Source: Candidatus Calditenuaceae archaeon (GTDB taxonomy: Archaea > Thermoproteota > Nitrososphaeria_A > Caldarchaeales > Calditenuaceae). From it: a DNA stretch of 59,922 nucleotides. Positions within the stretch are counted from its first letter, which is position 1. Every line of letters begins with the position of its first letter. Position numbers and translations under genes: made by a program. This document shows, piece after piece, positions 24,149 to 31,848 of this stretch. Where the stretch lies: positions 1 through 59,922 of the forward strand of contig JANXEE010000016.1 of assembly GCA_025058225.1 (NCBI GenBank), written 5' to 3'. Below the pieces are notes generated by a model. That model saw only the letters and a list, made by a program, of their open reading frames with translations, searched no databases and was not told where the DNA came from.

Positions 24149-24517
24149 TTGGGTGCCCAGACGACTCGCGTTAGGGTGGAGATCGAGGGGTTGGGGTCGC
24201 TCAGGGCGGAGCTCAAGAGATTCATGGCACCGATGACTTACGACGAGATCGTCAGGAAGCTCCCGCTGAGCGGTGCCGCAGCTAAGTGGGACTACGCGGT
24301 CTACGTACAGGTCGATATCAAAAGAGGTGCGGAGAAGCCGATTTACTCGATATCGCCGGGCGATGTCCTCTACTGGGCGACCAACGGTTCGATAATATTC
24401 GTCTTCAGGAGGTCTCAGCCACCGACGCACTCCGTGAGGATCGGAGTTTTGTTGGACGATCCGTCCCCCCTCGAATCGGTCAGGCCCGGCTCTAGGATTC
24501 AAATAGCTCCTGAATGA
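24149..24517 (+). CDS. Cyclophilin-like fold protein
   Basis: A 122-residue protein resembling the small cyclophilin-like family typified by TM1367. It has VRVEIEGLGSLRAELKRFMAPMTYDEIVRKLP at the N-terminus, then AKWDYAVYVQVD and SPGDVLYWATNGSIIFVF, with DPSPLESVRPGSRIQI at the end. The PGD and GSIIFVF elements match that family as I recall it. No proline-isomerase active-site arginine motif is obvious, so enzymatic activity is doubtful. The start is a TTG at 24149 and is uncertain. Confidence 0.65.
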   Translation: MGAQTTRVRVEIEGLGSLRAELKRFMAPMTYDEIVRKLPLSGAAAKWDYAVYVQVDIKRGAEKPIYSISPGDVLYWATNGSIIFVFRRSQPPTHSVRIGVLLDDPSPLESVRPGSRIQIAPE

Positions 24518-24623
24518 CATTGGTCCTCTATTCTCCACGGAATTACACAAGAGTAAAGGGGCTGATTGGGTCCTTCATCTAATCTAAACGCGTCTATGAA
24601 ATTGAATTGCGATTTGAGACCTT

Positions 24624-24659
24624 AAATCATCACTCTGGGCAGCCCCGGAGTAATGATTT
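24624..24659. repeat. Nearly perfect 36-base hairpin followed by T-tract
   Basis: AAATCAT-C-ACTCTGGG-CAGC-CCCGGAGT-A-ATGATTT: fifteen pairs (one G-T) interrupted by a single C/A mismatch, with a four-base loop, running into TTTTTC on the plus strand. It lies in the A/T-rich gap between the cyclophilin-like gene and the secreted-protein gene, upstream of the latter's TATA box. It may be a terminator for the upstream gene, a protein-binding site or the relic of a small mobile element. Confidence 0.6.
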
Positions 24660-24687
24660 TTCATGGTGAACGCTATCGCGTCAAAAT

Positions 24688-24697
24688 GTTTATATGA
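24688..24697 (+). promoter_or_regulatory. TATA box of the secreted beta-propeller gene
   Basis: GTTTATATGA lies 22-31 bases before ATG 24719, one of the clearest TATA-like elements in the window. It implies a leaderless message. Confidence 0.55.
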
Positions 24698-24718
24698 GAA
24701 TACAGCAAATAAGTTTCA

Positions 24719-25699
24719 ATGGCAAGAGCCGTGATCGCTTTTCTGGTGGTCTTGATTGCTGTAGGAGGTGCATTCATCGCCCTGAATTACACACCCCTAG
24801 GCCAATTAGTTAACATCAGGACGCCGGTCACGACCAGGGCCGATACTACCACCCCAACAGAGACTGTCACGACGGTAGTCGGCCCCTCTCCGACACCGAG
24901 GGCGACAACGACCACTCCTACGGTCACCCAGACAGGGCCAGCTACGACTCAGACTACGACCCAGACACCGAGGGTTGAGCCAATAGTTCCTGCGGAGCTC
25001 CTCAACCCAAACCTGCTAACTGTCTCAGCCTACTGGGATCCCGGGGGAATATATGTATACGATAGTCAGCAAAGAAGGCTCGAGAGGCGAATAGCCTACA
25101 GAGTCAGTTGTTTTGCCTTCGACCCGAACGACACGCGGAGAGTCTATTATACTGATGCTAACAGAATGGAGCTATTTCTGTTAAACACTGCAACCGGTGA
25201 GCGGACGGTTGTCTTTCGACACAGCACCTACGTGAGGTGCGTCAGGTTTGGACCCGGAGGTTTCGTGTACTTCAGTGAGGCGAGCGGAGCTGGTGCTGAC
25301 GGGAAGATCTTCAGGTTTCGTGATGGAAACGCTGAGCTCTTCTATGTTGTGAGGTTACAAGACGTCGGCTTCTGGGCAGGAGACTTCGACTTCGACCACC
25401 GCGGAAACCTCTACCTTTCTAGTGGTAATAGCATCCCATCCAGTCTTTATATCGTTGAAAATCAGGTACCGAGGGTGATTACGACGCTAGACTCATCGAC
25501 TGTTGGTTTGAGGTACGTCACACAGATCAGTCTACGAGTTGAGGGCGGAACTCTAAGTATAGCCAGAGGGCTTCTCTTCACGGACTATTTGTCCTCCGTG
25601 TATCTACACGACCTTGATACCAGGAGAACATACAGGATCTACCAGAACTCGTCATTCACCATCGATAACCGGCTCACAGACGTAGCTCTAGCATCATGA
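24719..25699 (+). CDS. Membrane-anchored secreted protein with Thr-rich linker and propeller-like domain
   Basis: A 326-residue protein with an N-terminal signal anchor (AVIAFLVVLIAVGGAFIAL, residues 4-22) and a linker of about 60 residues that is mostly Thr and Pro (TTTPTETVTTVVGPSPTPRATT), probably O-glycosylated outside the cell. A 220-residue domain follows in which short strands repeat (GGIYVYDSQQRRLERR, RVYYTDANRMELFLLNTATGER, GGFVYFSEASGAGADGKIFRF, GNLYLSSGNSIPSSLYIVE), suggesting a beta-propeller of the NHL/SMP-30 kind. Ligand unknown. Base composition is more A/T-rich than neighbours upstream. Confidence 0.7.
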   Translation: MARAVIAFLVVLIAVGGAFIALNYTPLGQLVNIRTPVTTRADTTTPTETVTTVVGPSPTPRATTTTPTVTQTGPATTQTTTQTPRVEPIVPAELLNPNLLTVSAYWDPGGIYVYDSQQRRLERRIAYRVSCFAFDPNDTRRVYYTDANRMELFLLNTATGERTVVFRHSTYVRCVRFGPGGFVYFSEASGAGADGKIFRFRDGNAELFYVVRLQDVGFWAGDFDFDHRGNLYLSSGNSIPSSLYIVENQVPRVITTLDSSTVGLRYVTQISLRVEGGTLSIARGLLFTDYLSSVYLHDLDTRRTYRIYQNSSFTIDNRLTDVALAS

Positions 25700-25790
25700 C
25701 GGGCCTTGAAATCGGCAATGCTGTTTCTCAAGGACGTAGATCTACCCATCTACACCCGGGACGCGGAAAGACCTGATCAGGACCATCTGA

Positions 25791-27239
25791 TCAAATCAAA
25801 ACTCCAGGGTTGAGGATTCCTTGCGGGTCGAAGAGCTCCTTGATTTTCCTCATCAGGTCAAGGGATTCGCCGTGTTGAGTGGACATGAAGTCCTTCTTCT
25901 CGATTCCTATTCCGTGCTCGGCGGAGGCAGCACCGCCAACTGATATCGCGTAATCGACGAGCTCTGCGTTAGCCTTTGCCGCCCTCATCCAAGAGTCGGT
26001 GTCGCGCCCATCGGTGAGCCAGTTGGTGTGAATGTTGCCGTCGCCTAAATGTCCGGCGACCCCCACGGTCACGCCGTACCTTTCCCCCAGCTCGTAAGAC
26101 TTCATCACGGTGTCAAGGAGCTTGGACAGAGGCACGATTATGTCCCCTGTGATTGGTGCTTTAGACGCCCTCATCACCGAGGGGTATAACGCCTTCCTCG
26201 CCTCCCAGATCCTCTGTTCCTCGTCGGCGCTGTGGGGGAGCTCGATCTGTACCACACCGCTCCCTTTCAAGATGTCAGTCGCTGCCCTCACTTCCTCTTC
26301 GACTCCTCGTCTGGAGTAACCGTGAAACTCCAAGATCAGCATGCACTCGTGCGTTGGGAGGAGAACGCTTGAGTGCTTAGAGATCAACTCGACGTGAAGT
26401 CTGTCAAGGAACTCGATCGCCGCAGGATCGAGGCCCTCCTGCCTGACGGCGTTTATTGCAGAGACGCCTCCCTCGATCGAGTCGAAGTAGGCCGCGACGG
26501 TCGATCGGTGCTTAGGTAGCTTCCTCAACTTGAGCGTTGCATCGGTGATAACACCCAGTGTCCCTTCCGATCCCACGAGGAGCCTCACGAGGTCGTAACC
26601 CACGGAGGACTTGAAGACGTTGGCTCCGACCCGCAGCACCTTCCCAGTGGGTGTGACGAGCCTGAGCGACAAGACGTAGTCCCTCGTGACGCCATAACGT
26701 ACCGCCCTGAGTCCTGAGGCGTTGTTGGCGATCATTCCACCGATAGTACACGACCTGCTGCTGCCAGGGTCAGGTGGAAAGAACAGACCGTGCGGTGCTA
26801 AATGGGCGTTAAGCTGATCGTATATGACGCCGGGCTGGACGTCAACCTGAAGGTCCAATGGCCTGACCTCGATGACTCTGTTCATCTTCATGGTATTGAT
26901 CACGATGCCCCCATAGACCGGGACACACGCGCCCGCGAGTCCTGTGCCACCCCCTCTGACGTAAACCGGAATTCTTCTGTCGTTTGCGAGCCTTAGCACC
27001 TCTGATACCTCTTCAGCTGTCTCGGGCCATACAACCACGTCTGGTAGGTGCAGCTCACCAGGGTATGCATCGAGCGCGTTGGTCAAGAGGTCATACCTGT
27101 CGGTCGAGACGTCTTCAGGGCCGAGCACACGCCTCAACCTCTCCAGGTCAGAACTTGATGGAGTACCGTAACCCTCCAATTCCGTTCCGTCATCGACACG
27201 GTGGCATATGGGACTTTCGAGGCGGCGGGGGTGAGTCAC
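25791..27239 (-). CDS. FAD-linked oxidase of the GlcD/D-lactate dehydrogenase family
   Basis: A 482-residue flavoprotein of the VAO/PCMH family, oxidising a D-2-hydroxy acid such as D-lactate or glycolate. The FAD domain has PDVVVWPETAEEVSEVLRLAN, VYVRGGGTGLAGACVP and PGSSRSCTIGGMIANNASGLRAVRYG. The C-terminal part has GHLGDGNIHTNWL and AEHGIGIEKKDF, whose histidines line the substrate site, and ends FDPQGILNPG. Electron acceptor is unknown and no Fe-S partner (GlcF) is adjacent. The GTG start overlaps the stop of the upstream small gene by four bases. Confidence 0.92.
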   Translation of the reverse strand: MTHPRRLESPICHRVDDGTELEGYGTPSSSDLERLRRVLGPEDVSTDRYDLLTNALDAYPGELHLPDVVVWPETAEEVSEVLRLANDRRIPVYVRGGGTGLAGACVPVYGGIVINTMKMNRVIEVRPLDLQVDVQPGVIYDQLNAHLAPHGLFFPPDPGSSRSCTIGGMIANNASGLRAVRYGVTRDYVLSLRLVTPTGKVLRVGANVFKSSVGYDLVRLLVGSEGTLGVITDATLKLRKLPKHRSTVAAYFDSIEGGVSAINAVRQEGLDPAAIEFLDRLHVELISKHSSVLLPTHECMLILEFHGYSRRGVEEEVRAATDILKGSGVVQIELPHSADEEQRIWEARKALYPSVMRASKAPITGDIIVPLSKLLDTVMKSYELGERYGVTVGVAGHLGDGNIHTNWLTDGRDTDSWMRAAKANAELVDYAISVGGAASAEHGIGIEKKDFMSTQHGESLDLMRKIKELFDPQGILNPGVLI

Positions 27240-27613
27240 TCTTCAGTCAAGTACTTCCTGAGGTCTTTGACCTCTCCGTCCTTGAGGACCTTAACGCTGG
27301 TGGAAACTCTCACCGGTATCCCGAACGACCTGAACAACCTCAGCAGGTCACCGGCATCGATGGGCGGTTGGAGCTTACCCTCACGGACCGCTCTCACCAG
27401 CGCATTAGCGACCTTCTCCACGACAGCGGCGTTGAGCTGGTAGGCCTCATTCAGGACCTCCACGCCCCTTTCGTCCAGGTGGTCTTTCAGCTCTTCGACC
27501 GATGACCTCTTCTCGTCCCTCTTAGGCTCCGTTTGGGGTGACCTAGCGGCCATCAGAGTTCTCAGCCTCTTCAGCCTCAGACGCTTGAGCTCGATGTCGT
27601 CATCACTGGGCAT
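27236..27613 (-). CDS. Small basic protein, possibly PDCD5-like DNA-binding
   Basis: A 125-residue, highly charged helical protein. The N-terminal ELKRLRLKRLRTLMAA and the later VEKVANALVRAVREGKLQPPIDAGDLLRLFR recall archaeal PDCD5/TFAR19-related DNA-binding proteins, in which a basic helix is followed by a helical bundle ending in an LQGPI-type segment. The C-terminal 20 residues differ, so this is a tentative match. ATG 27613 (preceded by an overlapping TTG) follows a strong TATA-like box on the minus strand (CTTTATACC, about 27635-27643). Its stop overlaps the FAD oxidase start. Confidence 0.5.
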   Translation of the reverse strand: MPSDDDIELKRLRLKRLRTLMAARSPQTEPKRDEKRSSVEELKDHLDERGVEVLNEAYQLNAAVVEKVANALVRAVREGKLQPPIDAGDLLRLFRSFGIPVRVSTSVKVLKDGEVKDLRKYLTEE

Positions 27614-27808
27614 CAACTGGAATGTGATGGGGAACGGTATAAAGGGTGGGCAGGCTCGCCCTGTCCCGTGCGCCTCACCATTCAGCCCTGGTCAAGGAGT
27701 TCCTCGCCTGCCCCTTTGAATCACCGTTCATGTGATAGTTAAGCTAGACGTAACTGTAATTAATTCTCTGCCCCGTTCTCCTCATTACCTGACCCACGCG
27801 AAGCTACA

Positions 27809-27821
27809 GGTTTTACTTTTA
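27809..27821 (+). promoter_or_regulatory. TATA-like box of the UPF0201 gene
   Basis: GGTTTTACTTTTA lies 25-37 bases before TTG 27846. It supports that start over the ORF-track start at 27732. Confidence 0.45.
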
Positions 27822-27845
27822 GTCAGCGTTCATCTGTGGGACAGT

Positions 27846-28232
27846 TTGAGGATCAGGGTCGTAGCCGAAGTGAAGCCCACCGAGGATCACCAGAAAGTCC
27901 TGGCCGCGGTCATGAGGGTCTTCCCGGAGCTGAAGCTCAACCTGAGGGAGCGGGGAGGTGTGCTCGAGGTATACGGCGAGAGCGACCAGATCGCTTCCTT
28001 GAAGTATCTGAAGGAAAATTTGCGGAGGAGGAAGGTGAGGGCCGCCGCCGAGCGCATCATGAGGTCCGGTGCGGGGGACAATTACGTACGGTTCGCGTTG
28101 AGCAAGCAGGCAGCTTACGTGGGGACCGTGTCGTTTCTTGAGGAGGATGAGGTTCCTGAGATAGGCGGCATCGACGTTTACGTCGAGACCGCGGACCCCG
28201 AGGAACTCATCAGATGGCTCACTGCGAGATGA
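27846..28232 (+). CDS. UPF0201 (COG1931) protein
   Basis: A 128-residue archaeal protein of the UPF0201 family, with a ribosomal L5-like fold in known structures. It starts RIRVVAEVKPTEDHQKVLAAVMRVFP and has the characteristic YVRFALSKQAAYVGTVSF near the middle. The KQAA segment resembles the COG1325 protein at 9.5 kb, which suggests a nucleic-acid role for both. TTG 27846 is chosen over the longer ORF because it follows a TATA-like box at leaderless spacing and matches the family start. Function is not established. Confidence 0.82.
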   Translation: MRIRVVAEVKPTEDHQKVLAAVMRVFPELKLNLRERGGVLEVYGESDQIASLKYLKENLRRRKVRAAAERIMRSGAGDNYVRFALSKQAAYVGTVSFLEEDEVPEIGGIDVYVETADPEELIRWLTAR

Positions 28233-28242
28233 CGTCGGCGAC

Positions 28243-28650
28243 CTAGCTCAGCGGCGTCAGGTGTTCGTGAAGGATCTTCCATCCTCTTCCATCGTTCACC
28301 AACACGGCGGTGCAGATGGCCTCCACTTGGATGAACCTCCCCTCGAACCTGTACTGGTAAACCAGCATCCCGCGATAGCGCAACCTGTAAACGACCAGGG
28401 CGACGCCCTCTCCGATCAGCCTGGACGAAATTTCCTCGAGTGAGTAGTCGAGATCGGTTATCTGTCCTACCATAGACCTCCTCGTCAACAGGGCCCCCTC
28501 GGGCTCGAGCAGGTGGCCGGGGTTGAGCTCGCTGATTAACGTGTAACCCTCAGCGTAGAACTCGCTCAACACCTCAACCTCGCCGTTTTTGATGGACTCG
28601 TAGGCTGAGATTATGACCTCGATGGGGGTATTGGGTGGTGTCCTGCTCAA
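28243..28650 (-). CDS. NTF2-like (SnoaL/DUF4440-type) protein
   Basis: A 135-residue single-domain protein with the NTF2-like cone fold pattern: N-terminal helices (TPIEVIISAYESIKNGEVEVLSEFYAEGYTLI), a central LDYSLEEISSRLIGEGVALVVYRLRYRG and a final strand pair ending GRGWKILHEHLTPLS. The W-x-I-xHEHLTP ending is typical of DUF4440/SnoaL proteins, which bind small molecules or act as isomerases. The start overlaps the stop of the 98-residue gene by four bases, so the two are an operon. Confidence 0.75.
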   Translation of the reverse strand: MSRTPPNTPIEVIISAYESIKNGEVEVLSEFYAEGYTLISELNPGHLLEPEGALLTRRSMVGQITDLDYSLEEISSRLIGEGVALVVYRLRYRGMLVYQYRFEGRFIQVEAICTAVLVNDGRGWKILHEHLTPLS

Positions 28651-28943
28651 AGGGGCTGACCTCTTACTCTCTTCTCACCCGAGACGAGTAGCTCGCCCTC
28701 AACGATTAGCCTCTGAAGCTCCCCTATAATTTCGTCGAGCTCTTTTCCAGACACTCCCTGCGCAGCCAACTTGACCTTCGACCCCTCATCGAGCTCTATT
28801 CCAACAGTCGGACCCCCTATCGTGTACACGGCTATACCACCGAACTCCACCTCCACGCCCGAGACCGCCGCCTTACCCCTGAAGAGGCTGACCTTGCCCT
28901 CGGTCTGGATGGAGTCGATTCGGACGTTCTCGATACCCTGCAT
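28647..28943 (-). CDS. Hypothetical protein co-transcribed with the NTF2-like gene
   Basis: A 98-residue protein that I do not recognise. It begins with alternating strands (IENVRIDSIQTEGKVSLFRGKAAVSGVEVEFGGIAVYTI) and ends in an amphipathic helix (SGKELDEIIGELQRLIVEGE). No catalytic motif, signal or membrane segment. Its stop overlaps the start of the NTF2-like gene, and it is divergent from the ThrRS gene. Confidence 0.6.
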   Translation of the reverse strand: MQGIENVRIDSIQTEGKVSLFRGKAAVSGVEVEFGGIAVYTIGGPTVGIELDEGSKVKLAAQGVSGKELDEIIGELQRLIVEGELLVSGEKRVRGQPL

Positions 28944-29048
28944 GTCGGTTCACTCTAAACCCTAGTGAAAAATTTTGACCACCTGATCCTTGCCGACGTT
29001 GTCCCTTTCCGTTTAAGTAAAGGGAGACCGCGTGGATCTTGGAAAGGG

Positions 29049-30791
29049 ATGAGGGCGCTCCAACTTCACGTCGACTCCATCGAGTACGAGCCCGTAGCGG
29101 TGGAGGGGCCTGTTCACGAAGAGGCTGAGAGGGCGGTCAAGCGTCACGAGAACTTGCTGGTGCTGTTCACGACCGTTGAGCGCGAGGACGGCGAAGAAGT
29201 CGCTAGGGAGATGGTGAGGCAAGCAAGAGAATCGATGGAGCGTCTGGGAGTCAAAAGGCTGCTCATCTATCCCTACGCTCACCTGAGCTCCGATCTGGCA
29301 CCGCCGAGAAAGGCGCTGGAGCTGATAAAGCTAATGGCCGAATACGCTCGAGAGCTGGGGATCGAGGCATCGAGGGCCCCGTTCGGGTGGAATAAGCGCT
29401 TCTCGGTGGCCGTGAAAGGTCATCCGCTCGCCGAGCAGTTGAGGGTGGTCACCAAGGAGTCCGTCGTCAGAAGGGAAGGGACACTACCGGAGCAGAAGCG
29501 TGAGACTACGAAGCAGGTCGCACCCCTCGAGGAGGTCAGGAAAGCGGAGCCGGTTCACATTTCGCTTGGCAGAGAACTGGACGTCTTCAGCGTCAGCGAG
29601 AACGTCGGGCCCGGGCTCATACTCTTCCACCCCAAAGGAGCGGTGATCAGGGAGGAGCTGATGAGTCTGATCAGGGAGGTGAACACCCGCCTCGGCTTCC
29701 AAGAGGTATGGACGCCGCACCTCTTCAAGGCCAACCTCTGGTACAGGACCGGCCACTACGAGACGTTCAGGGAGAGGATGTTCCATTTCAAGCTCGACGA
29801 CGAGGAGTACGTGCTCAAGCCGATGAACTGTCCGGGTCACGCGATGATTTACGCCAGCAGGCAGAGGAGTTACAGAGAACTCCCGGTGAAGCTCTCTGAG
29901 TTCGGGACCGTCTACAGGAACGAACAGGCCGGTGAGCTGACAGGACTCCTCAGGGTCCGGAGCATCACTCAGGACGACGGCCACGTCTTCGCAAGGCCGG
30001 ACCAGGTCGAGCAGGTGGTGAGAGAAATACTGGAGGCAGCGTTCGATGTCCTGGATCGGACTTTAGGCGCGAGGCTTCACGTCAACCTTTCAACACGACC
30101 TGAGAAATTCATCGGCACACCGGAAGTCTGGGAGGTCGCGGAGTCAGACCTCAAGGCGGCGCTGGAATCGGTGAACATCGAATACAGTGTCAAGCACGGC
30201 GAGGGAGCGTTCTACGGGCCGAAAATAGACGTCGACGTAGAGGACTCGCTGGGCAGGAGGTGGCAGTGCACGACCGTTCAGCTGGACTTCTTCATGCCCG
30301 AGAGGCTGGGGCTCGAGTACGTCGACCAGGACAACACGAGGAAGAGGCCTGTCATGATTCACAGGGCGATCCTTGGGAGCCTGGAGAGGTTCATAGGAAT
30401 CCTCATCGAACACTACAACGGTCGTCTGCCGGTCTGGATATCGCCGTTGCAGGTCGTGGTGCTCCCTGTGACGGTCGATGACGTCGAGTACGCTGAGAGG
30501 GTCTCGAAGGTCTTCTCCGGAAACGGCATTAGGACCGAGCTCTGGTACGAGGGCACGCTGGAGAGGAGGATCAGGGATGCCCACAGGCTGAGGGCGTCGT
30601 TCGTCGCCATCGTGGGAAAGCGCGAATCGGTGGAAGGAACGGTCTCCATCAGGGACCACAGGGGCAAGGTTTTGAAGGGCATCGGGGTCGAAAAGGCGGC
30701 CAGGCTGATCGGTTCAATAGTCGAGAAAAGGGAGAGGAACGTTGGCGTCCTCGAGACGGGATCGGAGGAGGCGCTGCCGACCGGCATCTAA
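29049..30791 (+). CDS. thrS: Threonyl-tRNA synthetase, archaeal type
   Basis: A 580-residue class II synthetase that charges tRNA(Thr). The first about 140 residues (MRALQLHVDSIEYEP onward) are the archaeal editing domain, related to D-aminoacyl-tRNA deacylase, which removes misattached serine. The catalytic core has MNCPGHAMIYASRQRSYRELP and FARPDQVEQ with zinc ligands Cys and His, and motif 3 in HRAILGSLERFIGILIEHY. An anticodon-binding domain ends the protein. ATG 29049 is chosen because it matches the archaeal N-terminus and follows CCGTTTAAGTAAAG at leaderless spacing. Confidence 0.95.
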   Translation: MRALQLHVDSIEYEPVAVEGPVHEEAERAVKRHENLLVLFTTVEREDGEEVAREMVRQARESMERLGVKRLLIYPYAHLSSDLAPPRKALELIKLMAEYARELGIEASRAPFGWNKRFSVAVKGHPLAEQLRVVTKESVVRREGTLPEQKRETTKQVAPLEEVRKAEPVHISLGRELDVFSVSENVGPGLILFHPKGAVIREELMSLIREVNTRLGFQEVWTPHLFKANLWYRTGHYETFRERMFHFKLDDEEYVLKPMNCPGHAMIYASRQRSYRELPVKLSEFGTVYRNEQAGELTGLLRVRSITQDDGHVFARPDQVEQVVREILEAAFDVLDRTLGARLHVNLSTRPEKFIGTPEVWEVAESDLKAALESVNIEYSVKHGEGAFYGPKIDVDVEDSLGRRWQCTTVQLDFFMPERLGLEYVDQDNTRKRPVMIHRAILGSLERFIGILIEHYNGRLPVWISPLQVVVLPVTVDDVEYAERVSKVFSGNGIRTELWYEGTLERRIRDAHRLRASFVAIVGKRESVEGTVSIRDHRGKVLKGIGVEKAARLIGSIVEKRERNVGVLETGSEEALPTGI

Positions 30792-30825
30792 CCATTTTTT
30801 AGCGAGCTCTGCGGAGGGCCGGAGG

Positions 30826-31848
30826 TTGGACATCGATTGGGTTGAACTTCTCCCCGATTTGTGGCGGCTGAGAATCAGGTCGAGCTCCGAGTACGTGGAC
30901 CACGTCAACGCTTACCTCCTGAAGTCCAACAATGGATGGACGCTCGTCGACACGGGTTTTCCCGGGAGCTCGGAGGCCCTAGTCAGGTCGTTGGCCGAGG
31001 TCACCGCAGGCGAAGGCCTCCTTGAGGTGATACTTACGCACATCCACTACGATCACGCGGGTGGTTCCAGGCACGTCTCACAGACCTTCGGTTGCACGGT
31101 CAGCATGCACCCGGACGACATAGGGCTGGTGGAGATGACGAAGAGGGTCCTCACGGGGGACCATCTGTTCTTTAGGGCCATAGGGATAGAGGGCCAGCTC
31201 AAAGAGACCGTGCGGTCCTTCTTCGCTCGCAACGTTAAGCTGTTCCCTGACACGCTGAAACCCATCAGAGAGGGTGACGTGATCGGGGGCCCAGGTGGTT
31301 CTTGGAGGGTGATACACACACCAGGTCATACACCCGGACACGTCTGCCTCTACAACGACTCCCTCGGGGCCCTAATCTCGGGTGATCACCTGTTGCCCAG
31401 AGAGACCTCAAACGTCCCCTACTACCCCATACCCGGATACGGCCCCCTGAGATCCTACTTGAAGTCGCTCCTGAGGATCGAGTCCATTAAGCCGACCGTC
31501 GTCCTCCCAGCCCACGGAGAGCCGTTCAGCGACGTGGAGTCGAGGGTGGACTACCTCTTCAACCACCACGAGTCCAGACTGCGCGAGACGCTTGAGTCCA
31601 TGAGCGGTTCAGTCGATGCGATAGGTCTCGCCAGAAGGCTCAAGTGGTCCAGAGGGAAGTTCGATGATCTGGGTCCGGTGGATCACTGGCTGGCGATACT
31701 CGAGGCGCTTTCTCACGCCGAGTTCCTCGTCGAACTGGGACTGGCCGAACGTGTTGGATCAGACAGGATGATGTACAGAGCGCTTTCGAAGGACTTCGAC
31801 AGGATCGGAGAGGAGCTGAAGAGGTTAAGGAACCCGGCCCCCTCTTGA
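30826..31848 (+). CDS. Metallo-beta-lactamase-fold hydrolase
   Basis: A 340-residue MBL-fold protein with the zinc motif THIHYDHAGG (HxHxDH), HTPGHTPGHVCLY, an aspartate in SGDHLL and a final PAHGEPF histidine. A C-terminal winged-helix-like region (about 245-340: GLARRLKWSRGKFDDLG, HWLAILEALSHAEFLVELGL) resembles the DUF2250/LACTB2-type extension. The substrate is unknown; LACTB2 relatives cut RNA, others hydrolyse thioesters. TTG 30826 is chosen for its position 25-35 bases after ACCATTTTTTAGC. Its 3' end overlaps the convergent aminotransferase gene by 24 bases. Confidence 0.82.
   Translation: MDIDWVELLPDLWRLRIRSSSEYVDHVNAYLLKSNNGWTLVDTGFPGSSEALVRSLAEVTAGEGLLEVILTHIHYDHAGGSRHVSQTFGCTVSMHPDDIGLVEMTKRVLTGDHLFFRAIGIEGQLKETVRSFFARNVKLFPDTLKPIREGDVIGGPGGSWRVIHTPGHTPGHVCLYNDSLGALISGDHLLPRETSNVPYYPIPGYGPLRSYLKSLLRIESIKPTVVLPAHGEPFSDVESRVDYLFNHHESRLRETLESMSGSVDAIGLARRLKWSRGKFDDLGPVDHWLAILEALSHAEFLVELGLAERVGSDRMMYRALSKDFDRIGEELKRLRNPAPS

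Noticed and set aside
25723-25797. Several short palindromes (GTAGATCTAC, CCTGATCAGG) between convergent genes
   Set aside because: Ten-base palindromes without repeats elsewhere in the window or nearby promoters; likely chance or 3'-end structure.
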